From Aspidiotus rigidus (lineage: Eukaryota; Arthropoda; Insecta; Hemiptera; Diaspididae): a stretch of 64,000 bases of DNA. Below the pieces are notes generated by a model, which saw only the letters and a list, made by a program, of their open reading frames with translations, did no database searches and had not been told where the DNA came from. How positions within the stretch are numbered: the stretch's first letter is position 1; every line of letters starts with the position of its first letter. Below, piece after piece: positions 43,500 through 53,534 of the stretch. The translations under genes and the position numbers were made by a program. The stretch is taken from the NCBI GenBank assembly GCA_035079385.1, contig JAVHKY010000005.1, positions 3,410,001-3,474,000 on the forward strand, in the 5' to 3' direction.

Positions 43500-45970
43500 T
43501 TAGTGAATTGATGAGTGTGGTTATGAAAAATTACTGCTTACTTAGTGAGGTTATAGTCACATTGCAGTATCTTTCTGTTAGGATAACTTACAAAATGGAA
43601 TCGGTAAGCAAGCAAACCTCCTGCGCGTCACTTTTGCTAACTGCTTACTCGGTTATTGTTTACTTATACCTCTCCTGTTCTGTAATCTACTATAAAAAAT
43701 TTTTGTTACTTGACTTAATTAGAATTTTACAATCAAAGTTTTAAGGTAGGTTGCATGTGCGTCTGTGTGTGAGAGCAAAATCTCGGGTACAATTTGTAAT
43801 TATAGTCCCACTTGTTTTTTTATGAGTATAACTTTCTCTGTAGGGTGCAATATTTCTTACAGTGTTAGTTCTTCATACCTGTTTGCCTCATTACCCTAAA
43901 GAACTATCTTAAGTCTAATGTCCGATAATTTATATTAAATTATCCCGTCACAAGACCAATGTAGATGGAGACTGGGAAAATATTGCAAATGTTATACTTG
44001 AAAAAATTTTCTTATTGATATCCTATTACAAAAACGACGTTATGAGGTAGTTGTTATTTACACAGTGGGGTTACAGTTTAGGAAAAAATAGAAGCTCAAT
44101 ACAAACAAAATTCTGGACAAAGGCTTTTCTGCTGAAATTTGTTCCTTGCGGGCGAGGGGTTTTGGGGTGGTGAACATTTACAGTATGTACAGACTACCAC
44201 AAGGAACAAATTTCAGCAAAAAAATCTTTGTCCTAAATTTTGTTTGTAATAAAGTATAATGTTCAGAAAAATAGATTACGGAGTTTCTTGGCTATTTTTT
44301 ATGATTGAAACGCATTCTAATGAAAAATAGTTATTTTATGGAAATTGCAAGCATTGTATTAAGCTTGAATTAATATTTTTCATAACTGGGAGCACTGGTT
44401 GAGAGTGAAAAAAGTCATAATTGCGATAATTTTGGTATAATTCATAATTTCTATTCCGAATGTGTGTAGTACAATGTGTATCACCTCAGAACCGCGTATG
44501 TGTTTGGCTAAAATAATGATAAAGTACGTATTTTCATGTTCATATTACATTTGCGCTCTCCTCTCTGGCAACACCGACGCGCTAGCCTAAAATGTAAGAA
44601 TCTTATCCGGTAGGAAATTTTGTGTGGAATATTTTTTTACTGAGGTATTTTTCCCCTCAGACGCATACTTTCCACAGAAACTGAGAAAAACTGACTTGCT
44701 AACAAGCTACAAATTATTCGAAAAGTCAATACGGGCGGACACCACATAATTGATAAAATCGTACAAAAGACGCGACGCAATCGAGTGAATCTACGTAATT
44801 AGGCCGTTGATCGATTCGCAAAGAAACATAGGAAGCTCCTATTATATTCCAAGTTCAAGTGTTTGAAAATTCAAGCGACAAGCAAAAATTTGCGCTACTT
44901 TGTATTTATTAATTACGCGGTATATTCGAACTTTGAATACTGTTGACTCATCTCTTTTGCAGACTAACTACACAATATCATTTATTTCATTACACGAGAC
45001 TAAATCATGAGAAATATTTCATTATATCGACGTTGGGAAAATTAACCTGTCAAAAGTGAAAAATTCTGGATTGAGTATACATAAAAGGGTACTTACACAA
45101 TAGAAAATTGAATCTAACGTAACGTTCTAACCTTATTTTCACGTTCATGATTTTGCCTACTGTATTCGCCGAATATTTTAATGCTTTCGTTTGCTGCAGC
45201 AGCGTACGGTACGTACGTACGCTTTCTACGTGACTCGTGCGAATGAGGCACAGAAGTAAACATTGTTGTATCATTATGAATAACTGAATTACGCTTTGGA
45301 ACCTATTCCGTTTGCGTACATGACAATTTTTTCTACTTTCTGAATGAAAAATCGAATAGTTTATCCCAAGAATGTATTTCGTGTTTAAAATTCTATTACA
45401 GTGGTGGAATTAGTTGAGGGGTCACTGATGGGTACGGACTAAAGGACCGCGAATTCGTTGAACTGCGGTTTACTATTCGACGACATTCCTATTAACATTG
45501 TCGTAGGTGTTCCCATTCAGATGCACCTTGTATTGTTGAGGAAAATTTGCATTTCGTGGACGTGCAACTAGGCCAACGTAATATATGTTGAAAAATTGTT
45601 TTTACATTCAAAGAAAAACTCGCTGATAGATGTGTCGTTTATTTATCGAGTACTTCATTCCACGTCGAAGAATAAACTAGTGGGGTAACACCAACCAACA
45701 GTTGAGAATATTATGCTCCATTTGGAGGGGATCATTCATTCTCCAAAATAATTTGTCAATGACAGGACGAAGCATATTCAAAATAATGTGGTTCTTACAA
45801 AGATATATGAGTCAAGTAATTAAATTTCAATGTACGCGAAAAGCAATATTCTTATAATTTAGCTCTACGCGAATTATTCTTTACCGATATAAATCATTGT
45901 AATGAAAAACTCTTCATAAAGAACGATGAGTTTTTGTAATTTTCGTTAATTGTACTGTGTTCCATTTCTT
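43500..45970. other. Unannotated DNA
   Basis: Apart from the hairpin above and a short match near 44637-44658 (TACTGAGGTATTTTTCCCCT) to the TIR of the element at 23282, nothing is recognised. Confidence 0.4.
44099..44249. repeat. 150-bp hairpin (MITE-like)
   Basis: Arms of about 50 bp (44101-44152 and 44195-44247) are inverted: ACAAACAAAATTCTGGACAA on the left pairs with the inverse of TTGTCCTAAATTTTGTTTGT on the right. The loop is about 45 bp. No target duplication could be fixed. Confidence 0.6.
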
Positions 45971-45974
45971 TCAG

Positions 45975-46125
45975 ATACTACCTAACAACAATGAAGTTGA
46001 GTGTATCCGCTTTCCGAGGAGCACAAGCATCAGCTCACAAAAAATTATTCAATACCGGTCACACGCTAAATTATGACCACACTTCCAAATTCTCGTCACC
46101 TTCAACGTCAGCTTCTTTTCAACCG
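45975..46125 (+). CDS. Candidate host exon with start codon
   Basis: A pyrimidine tract and CAG (TTCCATTTCTTTCAG, ending 45974) precede a 151-bp segment. It has 16 bp of leader, an ATG at 45991, 45 open codons (MKLSVSAFRGAQASAHKK..., later FSSPSTSASFQP), and a good donor GGTACGTG at 46126, phase 0. Start and both splice signals fit a first coding exon of a host gene. The next exon was not found; LINE fragments occupy the following DNA and would lie in the intron. I do not recognise the protein. Confidence 0.4.
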
Positions 46126-46207
46126 GTACGTGTACAAATTTCTGTTTAAACCATATTTATACTAAAGGTGTAAGACTGTGAGTTAGAATGTGCTAATCAA
46201 ATAGCTC

Positions 46208-46937
46208 ACTTCAACCACAACCTTTCTTGGATCTCTCATATAAAACTTCTCAAAGCCAAATGTCTAAATGCCACTAATATTCTCAAATATCTGTCTCACC
46301 CCCGTCTGGGATGCAACCGAAAATTACTTCTCCAACTATACAAAAGTCTCATCCGTTCCCAATTAGACTACGGCTCCCCGATCTACTCCCAGTCAAACAA
46401 GTCATCCCTTAAATTATTAAACACTGTTCAATCAACAGCTCTCAGAATCTCCCTTGGAGCATTCCGCACTAGTCCAAATCTCAGCCTCTGTGCTGAAGCA
46501 GCCGAACTTCCTATTCACTTTCGCACACTAGTATTAACTGCCAACTTCCTCGCATCCTCAGCTCAATTTCCCGAACTTCTCACTGACACCGCTTCGCCCT
46601 CCTTCCCTCCAAATACCTCAGTAAACTCTCTGAAACCGTATCTCGACTTTAATCCTCCAAAATTCAATCCCCTCTTTCCTATTAAATCATCCATTCCTCC
46701 ATGGCTATTCACCCCTCCAACTATCAGATTCGATCTCACAAATATTCCAAACTCAAGCAACACTGCCTACCGAAAACTTGTCTCAGAAATTATAGCAGAA
46801 TTCCCCGACCATATAATATTATGTTACACTGATGGCTCCAGAACAAAAAATAAAACAGGCTACGCGTACTCCATCCAAGACAAAACTACGGCCTATCGCT
46901 TAAGAAACACTGCCTCTGTTTTTACAGCTGAGCTGAT
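46208..46937 (+). pseudogene. Internal LINE fragment nearly identical to 39477-40205
   Basis: From HNLSWISHIKLLKAKCLNAT to ASVFTAEL the translation follows the LINE at 38668-40801 with very few substitutions (for example LPIHF for LPLHF). It begins inside the RT and stops inside RNase H, so both ends are missing, and there is no poly(A). The copy is therefore not a simple 5'-truncated retrotransposition; gene conversion, deletion or capture are alternatives. Confidence 0.8.
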
Positions 46938-47048
46938 GCTTTAGATAGGAGGTATTTTTCACATTAATATATTGTTATAAATAGGTACTAACCAGTCCCT
47001 TGGAATTACGCTTTCTTTGCAATAAGACGATTTTAAAATTGAATTCAA

Positions 47049-48075
47049 GTGCCTGCCTTTGAAAAATCTCCACAATACTACACTCATAATCGTGCCCATT
47101 TCGTAGGTTGTTATCTAGCCTGTAGCATTTTAATACTTCATTGTTCTTCATCTTTACCAAACTTCACATCCATTTTTCATGCGGAACAGATGGCGATATT
47201 ACAAGCCCTTTCCTACGTAAAGCAAAATTCCCAAACAGGACAGTTTCTCATAATATCTGACTCTCTCTCCGCTCTCCAATCCGTTTCTTCCATCCCTTCT
47301 CGCGTCAATTCATCCTTAGCTTTATCAATCATCTACTTGATCAATTCTCTCAAACCCATTCAAATTAATTTTCTCCGGATCCCCAATCATGCAGGAATAT
47401 TCAACAACGAAATTGTAGATGTTTTAGCTAAATCAGCCCGCTCATCACCAGTCTCATCAAATTTGCTCCCTATGTCAGAACTATTCTCTCTTATTCGATG
47501 CTCCACGGGAGATGACTGGGCAGTATCCTACTCGAAATCCGCTAACAACCTGAAATCTTATTATTTCCTCGTTCAACCTCTACTTCCGGCATTCCCTTGG
47601 TATAAACCTTTTAACGATATTCCCCGCTCCCTTATAGTTAAACTCAGCCGTCTTCGTTTTGGACACAATCGTCTCCCCACTCACTTGAAACGTTTAAATC
47701 TTTCCGAATCGGATATAATTATGTCCCCTCCATCCAGACAATCCTTCTAAAGGCGACATCAATCATTATCTTTTCGAATCCAACATTAGACAAATACTAT
47801 ACTCAGAAGCTATCAATCTACAATTCGCTACCCCACTCAGAGCCACTGACCTCCTATCATCAGAAAACCCTTCAATTTTCTCATACATTTTCAAATTTAT
47901 CTCTGACCTACCTCCTTCCATCAACATTTAAATTCAATTCATTTTTTCCGTTTTTCCTTCGAGGTAAGGCCCAGTAGCCATCCTCTTTCCAACCCTCCTT
48001 TTTTTTTATTTTATTTTATGATAATATACATTTTTGCATGTGTGTAATTTTTTTCCCCCTCTTTTTTTTTTTTTA
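47049..48075 (+). pseudogene. LINE RNase H and 3' end, second family
   Basis: An open frame to 47750 contains RNase H blocks IFHAEQMAILQAL, IISDSLSALQS and FNNEIVDVLAKSA, then MSELFSLIRCSTGDDW and RSLIVKLSRLRFGHNRLPTH, but FLRIPNHAG replaces the usual WIPGH. The frame breaks before the zinc-knuckle. A 3' UTR with T-rich tracts runs to about 48070. It is the better preserved relative of 29775-30140 and lacks RT and endonuclease. Confidence 0.7.
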
Positions 48076-48460
48076 TAATTCTTCTCTGGTTGGATGTAAT
48101 AAAACACGGACCAAATTCTTGTACTTTTCGTACCTAATTTTAAAATATGGTTAATTACGTAACTGAAAAAGGAAAAATTTTGGCCCATGAACGTTGCGTA
48201 ATAGACTATCAGTACCAGATGACAAATACAACTTTCCAATTTTTCTGTATCGTACAGCATCAAAAATTTGTTTCTGCGTTTAAAAGTACCTGAAATATCT
48301 CGAACCTGCTCCATAACGACACAGAAAATGGTTCCATTTTGTCAATAGGGAAATATATGGTGACGTGTCACTCAATTTGATAAAAATTCGAACTTTATCG
48401 GCTCCTTGCTTTCTTTTTTCCAGAATTATACATTTAGGCCTCTTTGTTCTACGAATATTA

Positions 48461-48665
48461 CACTGAGAAAAAAGTTTCGCAAAATATACTCTTAAAATAG
48501 TAAAAAAGTGACAAATGGACGTTTGTAGCGTTGTTTTTGCCTTAGAATTGCCGTAGTTTTCGATGAAATTCAGCAAAAACTACTGTAAATCTTCAGGTGA
48601 AAATAACGCTAAAACGTCCATTTTACAATTTTATAAGGAGTTTTTGGTAAACTTTCTTCTCAGTG
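48461..48665. mobile_element. 205-bp hairpin MITE with CACTGAG ends
   Basis: Begins CACTGAGAAAAAAGTTT and ends with the inverse of CACTGAGAAGAAAGTTT. Almost the whole length folds: AAATGGACGTTTGTAGCGTT on the left pairs with AACGCTAAAACGTCCATTTT on the right. It also contains ACTACTGTAA, the inverse of the subterminal TTACAGTAGT type. The termini match the CACTA element at 6444-16151, so that transposase is the likely mobiliser. Flanks (TTA, TTC) do not form a clear duplication. Confidence 0.75.
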
Positions 48666-48826
48666 TTCTTGATTTCAATTTTTCGATGAAATAACGTGCG
48701 AATACAATTCTGAGATTTGAAATTATACGACCTCGGTTCTACAAGAATAACGCGTAGAAAATGAGAACGAGATGCGCGAGAATTTTGAAGAATTTCACTC
48801 TTGGAGAAACTATCAGCAATTGAAAA

Positions 48827-49165
48827 ATGGCGCGTTCGAAGTCGATGCTGTATGATCGATCTACTCTCGTGAATCCACCCGAAGTACCCAACGATAAAAC
48901 TCAAAACGCCAAAAGATTTCCCTCCAATTCTTATAGAGTGCCCTTCATTTTATTCTGTTTTACTGCCTCAGTTGCCTCAGCTTTCATGAACTATCTCTCG
49001 TACAATTACGGAGAATGCTACTACCAAAATTGTTTCGTTCAAACAAGCCAATTAGTAAACTCATTTCTATCTGAAAGGATCTGCCGTACCACCCACGTTG
49101 GTATTCTTTTAACCAGATTTGTGCTAGAAGAAGATAAAAAAAAAAGAAAAACGAAAGAGGCATGA
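48827..49165 (+). CDS. Small hypothetical protein, 112 aa, possible membrane segment
   Basis: ATG in a favourable AAAAATGG context. One hydrophobic stretch (FILFCFTASVASAF, about residues 41-54) could span a membrane, five Cys lie in the second half and the C-terminus is Lys-rich. No family recognised, no splice signals needed. Might be a short host gene or a chance frame. Confidence 0.25.
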   Translation: MARSKSMLYDRSTLVNPPEVPNDKTQNAKRFPSNSYRVPFILFCFTASVASAFMNYLSYNYGECYYQNCFVQTSQLVNSFLSERICRTTHVGILLTRFVLEEDKKKRKTKEA

Positions 49166-49951
49166 GAATGAGGAAAATCAACAAGAGAGTAGAAAAGAGG
49201 AAGACCTACAGAGAAGGAAAACGCGAAACAAAGGAAAAGACATCAATATAGCGAAAAATACTGGTAATGGAGGTTTAAGCGACGTGAAGAATACTAAGTA
49301 AATACATATATTAAAAAAAAAAAAAAAGAAAAAAAAAAACTCATTTAAAAATGCATTTATAATGAGAGAAAGGATTTTGAAAGAATACGAGCGTGTTGAA
49401 GACACAATACTACTTTATCAATGAGAGTACAAATATACAGGTACCTACTCATTATCATTTACAGGAATACACTAGTCTTGGCGATAGATGAGAACGATTC
49501 TTTTATATGGAAGTAGTTAGCACTTTACATGTACAAAGATTCTATTGAAGCCGTCCCAATGATATAAATTTTATTCCTCATTTCATTAAATGAGCTCTTC
49601 AAGGTTATTGACAAATGTAATTGTGATGAAAAAAGATCATTTAAACTCTAGAAAATTTTATTGAATGATGAGCGCTGCTGGTCTTCCGGTGTACCTATAC
49701 CTATTTCCTCCTCTACCAATAAACTATCGCCAACATTAGGCCAAATGGACCGCTAGAGGTATTTTCATGAATTTAAAAAAATGTTGAAAGTGGTTTTGAG
49801 TTTTAGGGAAGTGGTGCAAGTACAATATGAAGTCGCATTTCCTCAAAACTGAAGATCACTTCTCGTGTTTGTTTACATTCGGCGAGAATATCTCTAGCGC
49901 CTTAGGACAAGGCTAGAAAATGCTTGCATTTATTCAAATTGTATACAGGTG

Positions 49952-50053
49952 CACTGAGAATGAGATAAACCTGAAATTAATGGTTTGTACCATCCATAGG
50001 TTGTAATGCAGTTTCCTGCAAACTTGTGGAAATGATTGCCACCTTTCTCAGTG
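49952..50053. repeat. 102-bp segment bounded by CACTGAGAA and TTCTCAGTG
   Basis: The ends are exact inverses over nine bases and match the CACTA termini. The interior does not fold well and flanks show no duplication. It may be a degraded MITE or coincidence. Confidence 0.3.
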
Positions 50054-50173
50054 TCAGAGTGATAACAGAGTGTGACTCTTCAAAGCTTTCCTTTTATAGA
50101 AGCATTAGCTCTGTGAGGGTACAAGCACTCACGCGTTTGAAGAATAATCCTGGAGCTTCTAGAGCTTACCCTC

Positions 50174-50326
50174 TGTTATGTCTTGATATTTAAAATAATG
50201 AGAATAGCAGAGTGGAATGAATTATATTGTACGTACAAAGAAAAAGTATAAAAGTAATCGTCGTGTACTAATACTCCAAGTGATGAGAAGTTAACTATTA
50301 ATACAGTGTTGCCATCATACATAACA
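50174..50326 (-). repeat. Gypsy 3' LTR
   Basis: 153 bp, minus-strand start TGTTATGTATG and end GACATAACA. Differs from the other LTR at roughly ten sites, indicating age. Confidence 0.9.
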
Positions 50327-50473
50327 TGCTTCCTTTTTTTTTTCCCCAACCTATTATAATTAGCCTAAATACCGAGCTGGTTTTCGGATCAAACGACGAT
50401 TCCTCAAGTAATAATTGTCAGCAGTGCGAACTGAGTATGAACAATTGTTTCCGACTGCTTCTACTTCACCTTT

Positions 50474-51064
50474 CTACCATGAGCGTTTTGGAGTTTGTTG
50501 AACAAAAACTTCATCACCTTCCTTCAATGGTGGAAGTGGACGTGCCGTACAATTGTAGTAATCTTCTGACTTTTTGCCAATTTCTTTTTGTTTCTGAATT
50601 ATTTCCGACGGATTTATCACTTTCTGCTCTAACTGAGAATTTAGGATAGGCATTTTGGTGCGTAACATGCGACCATACAGGAGCTGTGCTGGCGAGTAAC
50701 CTAAGGCAGGTAGTTGTGTGTTACAATACTGGAGTAACCCATATTGCCAGTCCTCGCATTTAGAGATAATGATTTTCGCTATATCCTCGCCTTTTTCACC
50801 AAACCCATTTACTTGAGAATATGTAGGAGTAGTGTATGAAGGTTCAAAGTTCCATTCTTCAGCAAATTTCTTGTATTTGACACTGTTGTACGGTACATTG
50901 TCGCTGACTATATGTTCAGGAATTCTATAGTGAGTAAATACAGACTTCATATTTGCAATTACTTCAGAGGCAGTTTTAGTACGGAGGCGGCAAATCTCTA
51001 GCCAATGACTGTATGCGTCATAAATAATTACTAGGTATGGATTGGTATTGTAATCAAATAAATC
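50474..51064 (-). pseudogene. Gypsy integrase core and C-terminal part (downstream half)
   Basis: Integrase after the insertion point: YLVIIYDAYSHWLEI holds the first Asp, HIVSDN the second, and NGFGEKGE occupies the place of the NG.AE(R/K) glutamate block. LGYSPAQLLYGR and PPLKEGDEV follow as in the family. The first 20 or so codons of the minus-strand frame (51127-51065) belong to the inserted LTR, not to integrase. A stop at about 50474 ends it before the LTR. Confidence 0.85.
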
Positions 51065-51068
51065 TGAG
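51065..51068. other. Target-site duplication TGAG (left)
   Basis: TGAG at 51065-51068 is repeated at 59555-59558, directly flanking the inserted LTR element. Confidence 0.8.
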
Positions 51069-53380
51069 TGTGACGATGCTGTCACGAGGGAGCCCAGGTT
51101 TCTAAGCTGGAATCCTCGCGGCCTCAAAATGGAGTTCGGGAGCAGTAAAAATTTCTAAAAAAAATCAGGGATGCCATCTTATCCTTTAATTTTGTGCCTA
51201 AATATAGGGACATTAATTTCATCTGTGCTTGGTAGGACAAGAAAAACCAAGATCTTACGAACCAAAAATAAGTCTACGCGTATGTAGAATCTTACCAATA
51301 ATTTTAATTAATAAAGGACCAAAACTAAAACCATTTTGAGGTCACAAACCGATTTAAACTCGGAACAAGCTCGGAGAACTTATGAAAATCCCGAGTCGAG
51401 ACCTTGGTGGGGCCAGGTCGTCCCACAATAGATATTTTGGTTGCGAATAACGCGACAAATAATATAGTAAATAATTAAACAGTATTTAAAATGCCGAAAG
51501 GGTTATATTAAAAAATGTGCATGTTAATGGAGTTAATTACACCACGAAAAAACATCAAAATGATTAAACAGAAAATTTAGGGGTTAATTACACCACACGG
51601 ACATGGTTAGTCTACACTGTGAAGACTCTTCTCTAGTATGGAGCTTATGCTCAAAAGATAATTTCTTTCAACAACTCGACCTGTCGAATCATTATTCACG
51701 TCACTAATCGATTCCAATAATTATAGGGTAAATGATTAAATGAATAAAAAAAAATATGTGCACGACTGAGGTCGGATAAAAGTAATAAAATAATTCTTTC
51801 GTGAATAAAAATAACTTTGTCGGATAAAATAAACAAATAACCGCCCAGGGAGGTTAACTGAATTATCACCGGATGTATCTCCTCGGGATTCCTCATTTGC
51901 CTGATGTGTCGACCCCCTCAACTCTTGAAGATATAAAATAATTAAAAAATATAAAACCAGGAGCCAGGCCCGCGATCGTGTGATTCTATTATGCCCGCGC
52001 TTCATACTATTTTTTGCGACTTACGTATTTTCACAACGAACCGGATACCCGCTATAAGTGACCACTGAGGGTTATAAGAGAGAGTTTATTGGGTAATCGA
52101 GCACATAACTGACATGAGACCCCCGAAAGATCTCCAGTTCGATCAAGTATATTTCCCCAGATGATTAACAAATAAAAAAAAATCAAAGAGTAAAACTTTC
52201 TTTCTAGATAACTGGGTAAGCGGAAAATGAATACTGAAATTTTCTTTGAAACCGAATTAATGACGTAAAAGCGCCTCGACAGGGAGGACTCTAAAAAATA
52301 ATAAAATTTGCGTTACGAATGGTTAACTCACGAACTCAGAGAAGTGCCTTCCTTATCAATGGCCATTGTAAACACAAAACATTCATAAATTAAAAAATCA
52401 TAAAATAATAATAAAAATAATAACGTTACGTATTCGGACGGATGGATGATTGGACGGAAGAACCATGTTGTTGACCGGGAAGGGAGCCGTGGGCGCTCAC
52501 ACTGGTTGTGTGCCCCACGGCCGCCTTAGCCACTCATATTAGATAGATTACTCGCACAATAAATATATTAATTTAAACATCGGCAAAATAATTACACCCG
52601 GATTAATTAAGTTACGTTCTCTGTATCGACCGATGATTTATATTATGAATTTAAAAGTAAAATAAGTAGAAAAGTTACGAATACGAAAAAGCGAAAAATC
52701 TGACACTGCACACGTGCACTATATAAGATAGGAATACGTAGGTATAGACTAAAGAGACAATATTTTCGGGTCGCGTCTGTACGATAGAAAATTGAGAACT
52801 AACTTTTCGAGAGCACGGATGATCGCAGCAAACCTTCCTCGAAGCGTCTTTTACCCCAGCAGGATTTTGTGAAGCCAAAAACTGGAACATCGTACCGGTC
52901 CAGTGTTCTCTAATCTCGGAGGAAGAAATAAGCCCGTCCGAAAAAAAAATACACAACCCCAATTTAGAAAAAAAAACTAACATGAAATTTTGCCGTCGCA
53001 TCCCTTGTCCACTGCGGAATACAATGAGTGCGATTTCACTCCGAGATGGGCCACAAAAAATATATAGTATCAGTACGTTACAATAAACAACAAGCCTAAA
53101 ATACGGGGTCTTTCAATTCTACAATAGAACCAGGCAGAAATTCGTCGTCAGTATTTTAAGAAAAGAAAGAGAGATCGTGTTGGCCCGTACGAACAACGAT
53201 CTGTAATTTTGCGCTGGCGACGAATATAAAGTTAAATAAGAGAACGAAGTCTGGACAGCTACCTGTTCAAATCAACTCCACGTGAATCTCCCGTAGAGGG
53301 TTGGAGAAAAAACTTCGATGCGATCTTGACTATTTGGTGAAGCTCGTAATACTCGTACGAGGCAAAAATGCCACGTTACA
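51069..53380 (-). repeat. 2312-bp LTR, left copy
   Basis: Terminal TGT...ACA with inverted TGTRACG ends. Contains a GC-rich hairpin (52486-52521) and several A-rich stretches. Small ORFs inside are repeated exactly in the other LTR and have no recognised product. Confidence 0.9.
52486..52521. other. GC-rich stem-loop in LTR
   Basis: GCCGTGGG...TCACAC, loop TGGTT, GTGTG...CCCACGGC: about 14 pairs with a small internal bulge, in otherwise AT-rich sequence. Same at 58660-58695. Could be a packaging, export or polyadenylation structure in the element RNA. Confidence 0.55.
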
Positions 53381-53534
53381 ACATGCCCTCAAAGGGTCCC
53401 TGGACTTTCAAGCAATGGAAGATCAGGAAGCCTTTGCCGTAACGTGTCAAGTCCCTACAAGGTCCCTAGCATCATCATCCATCCATCCGTCCATCATTAA
53501 CATCCATCACTTCTTAGAAATATAAGCCGGTAAA

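Noticed and set aside
50326..50649. 107-codon plus-strand ORF
   Set aside because: Antisense shadow of the Gypsy integrase end and polypurine tract.
51696..53001. ORFs of 66-108 codons inside the left LTR, repeated in the right LTR
   Set aside because: Same sequence twice because LTRs are duplicates; no recognised product or context.
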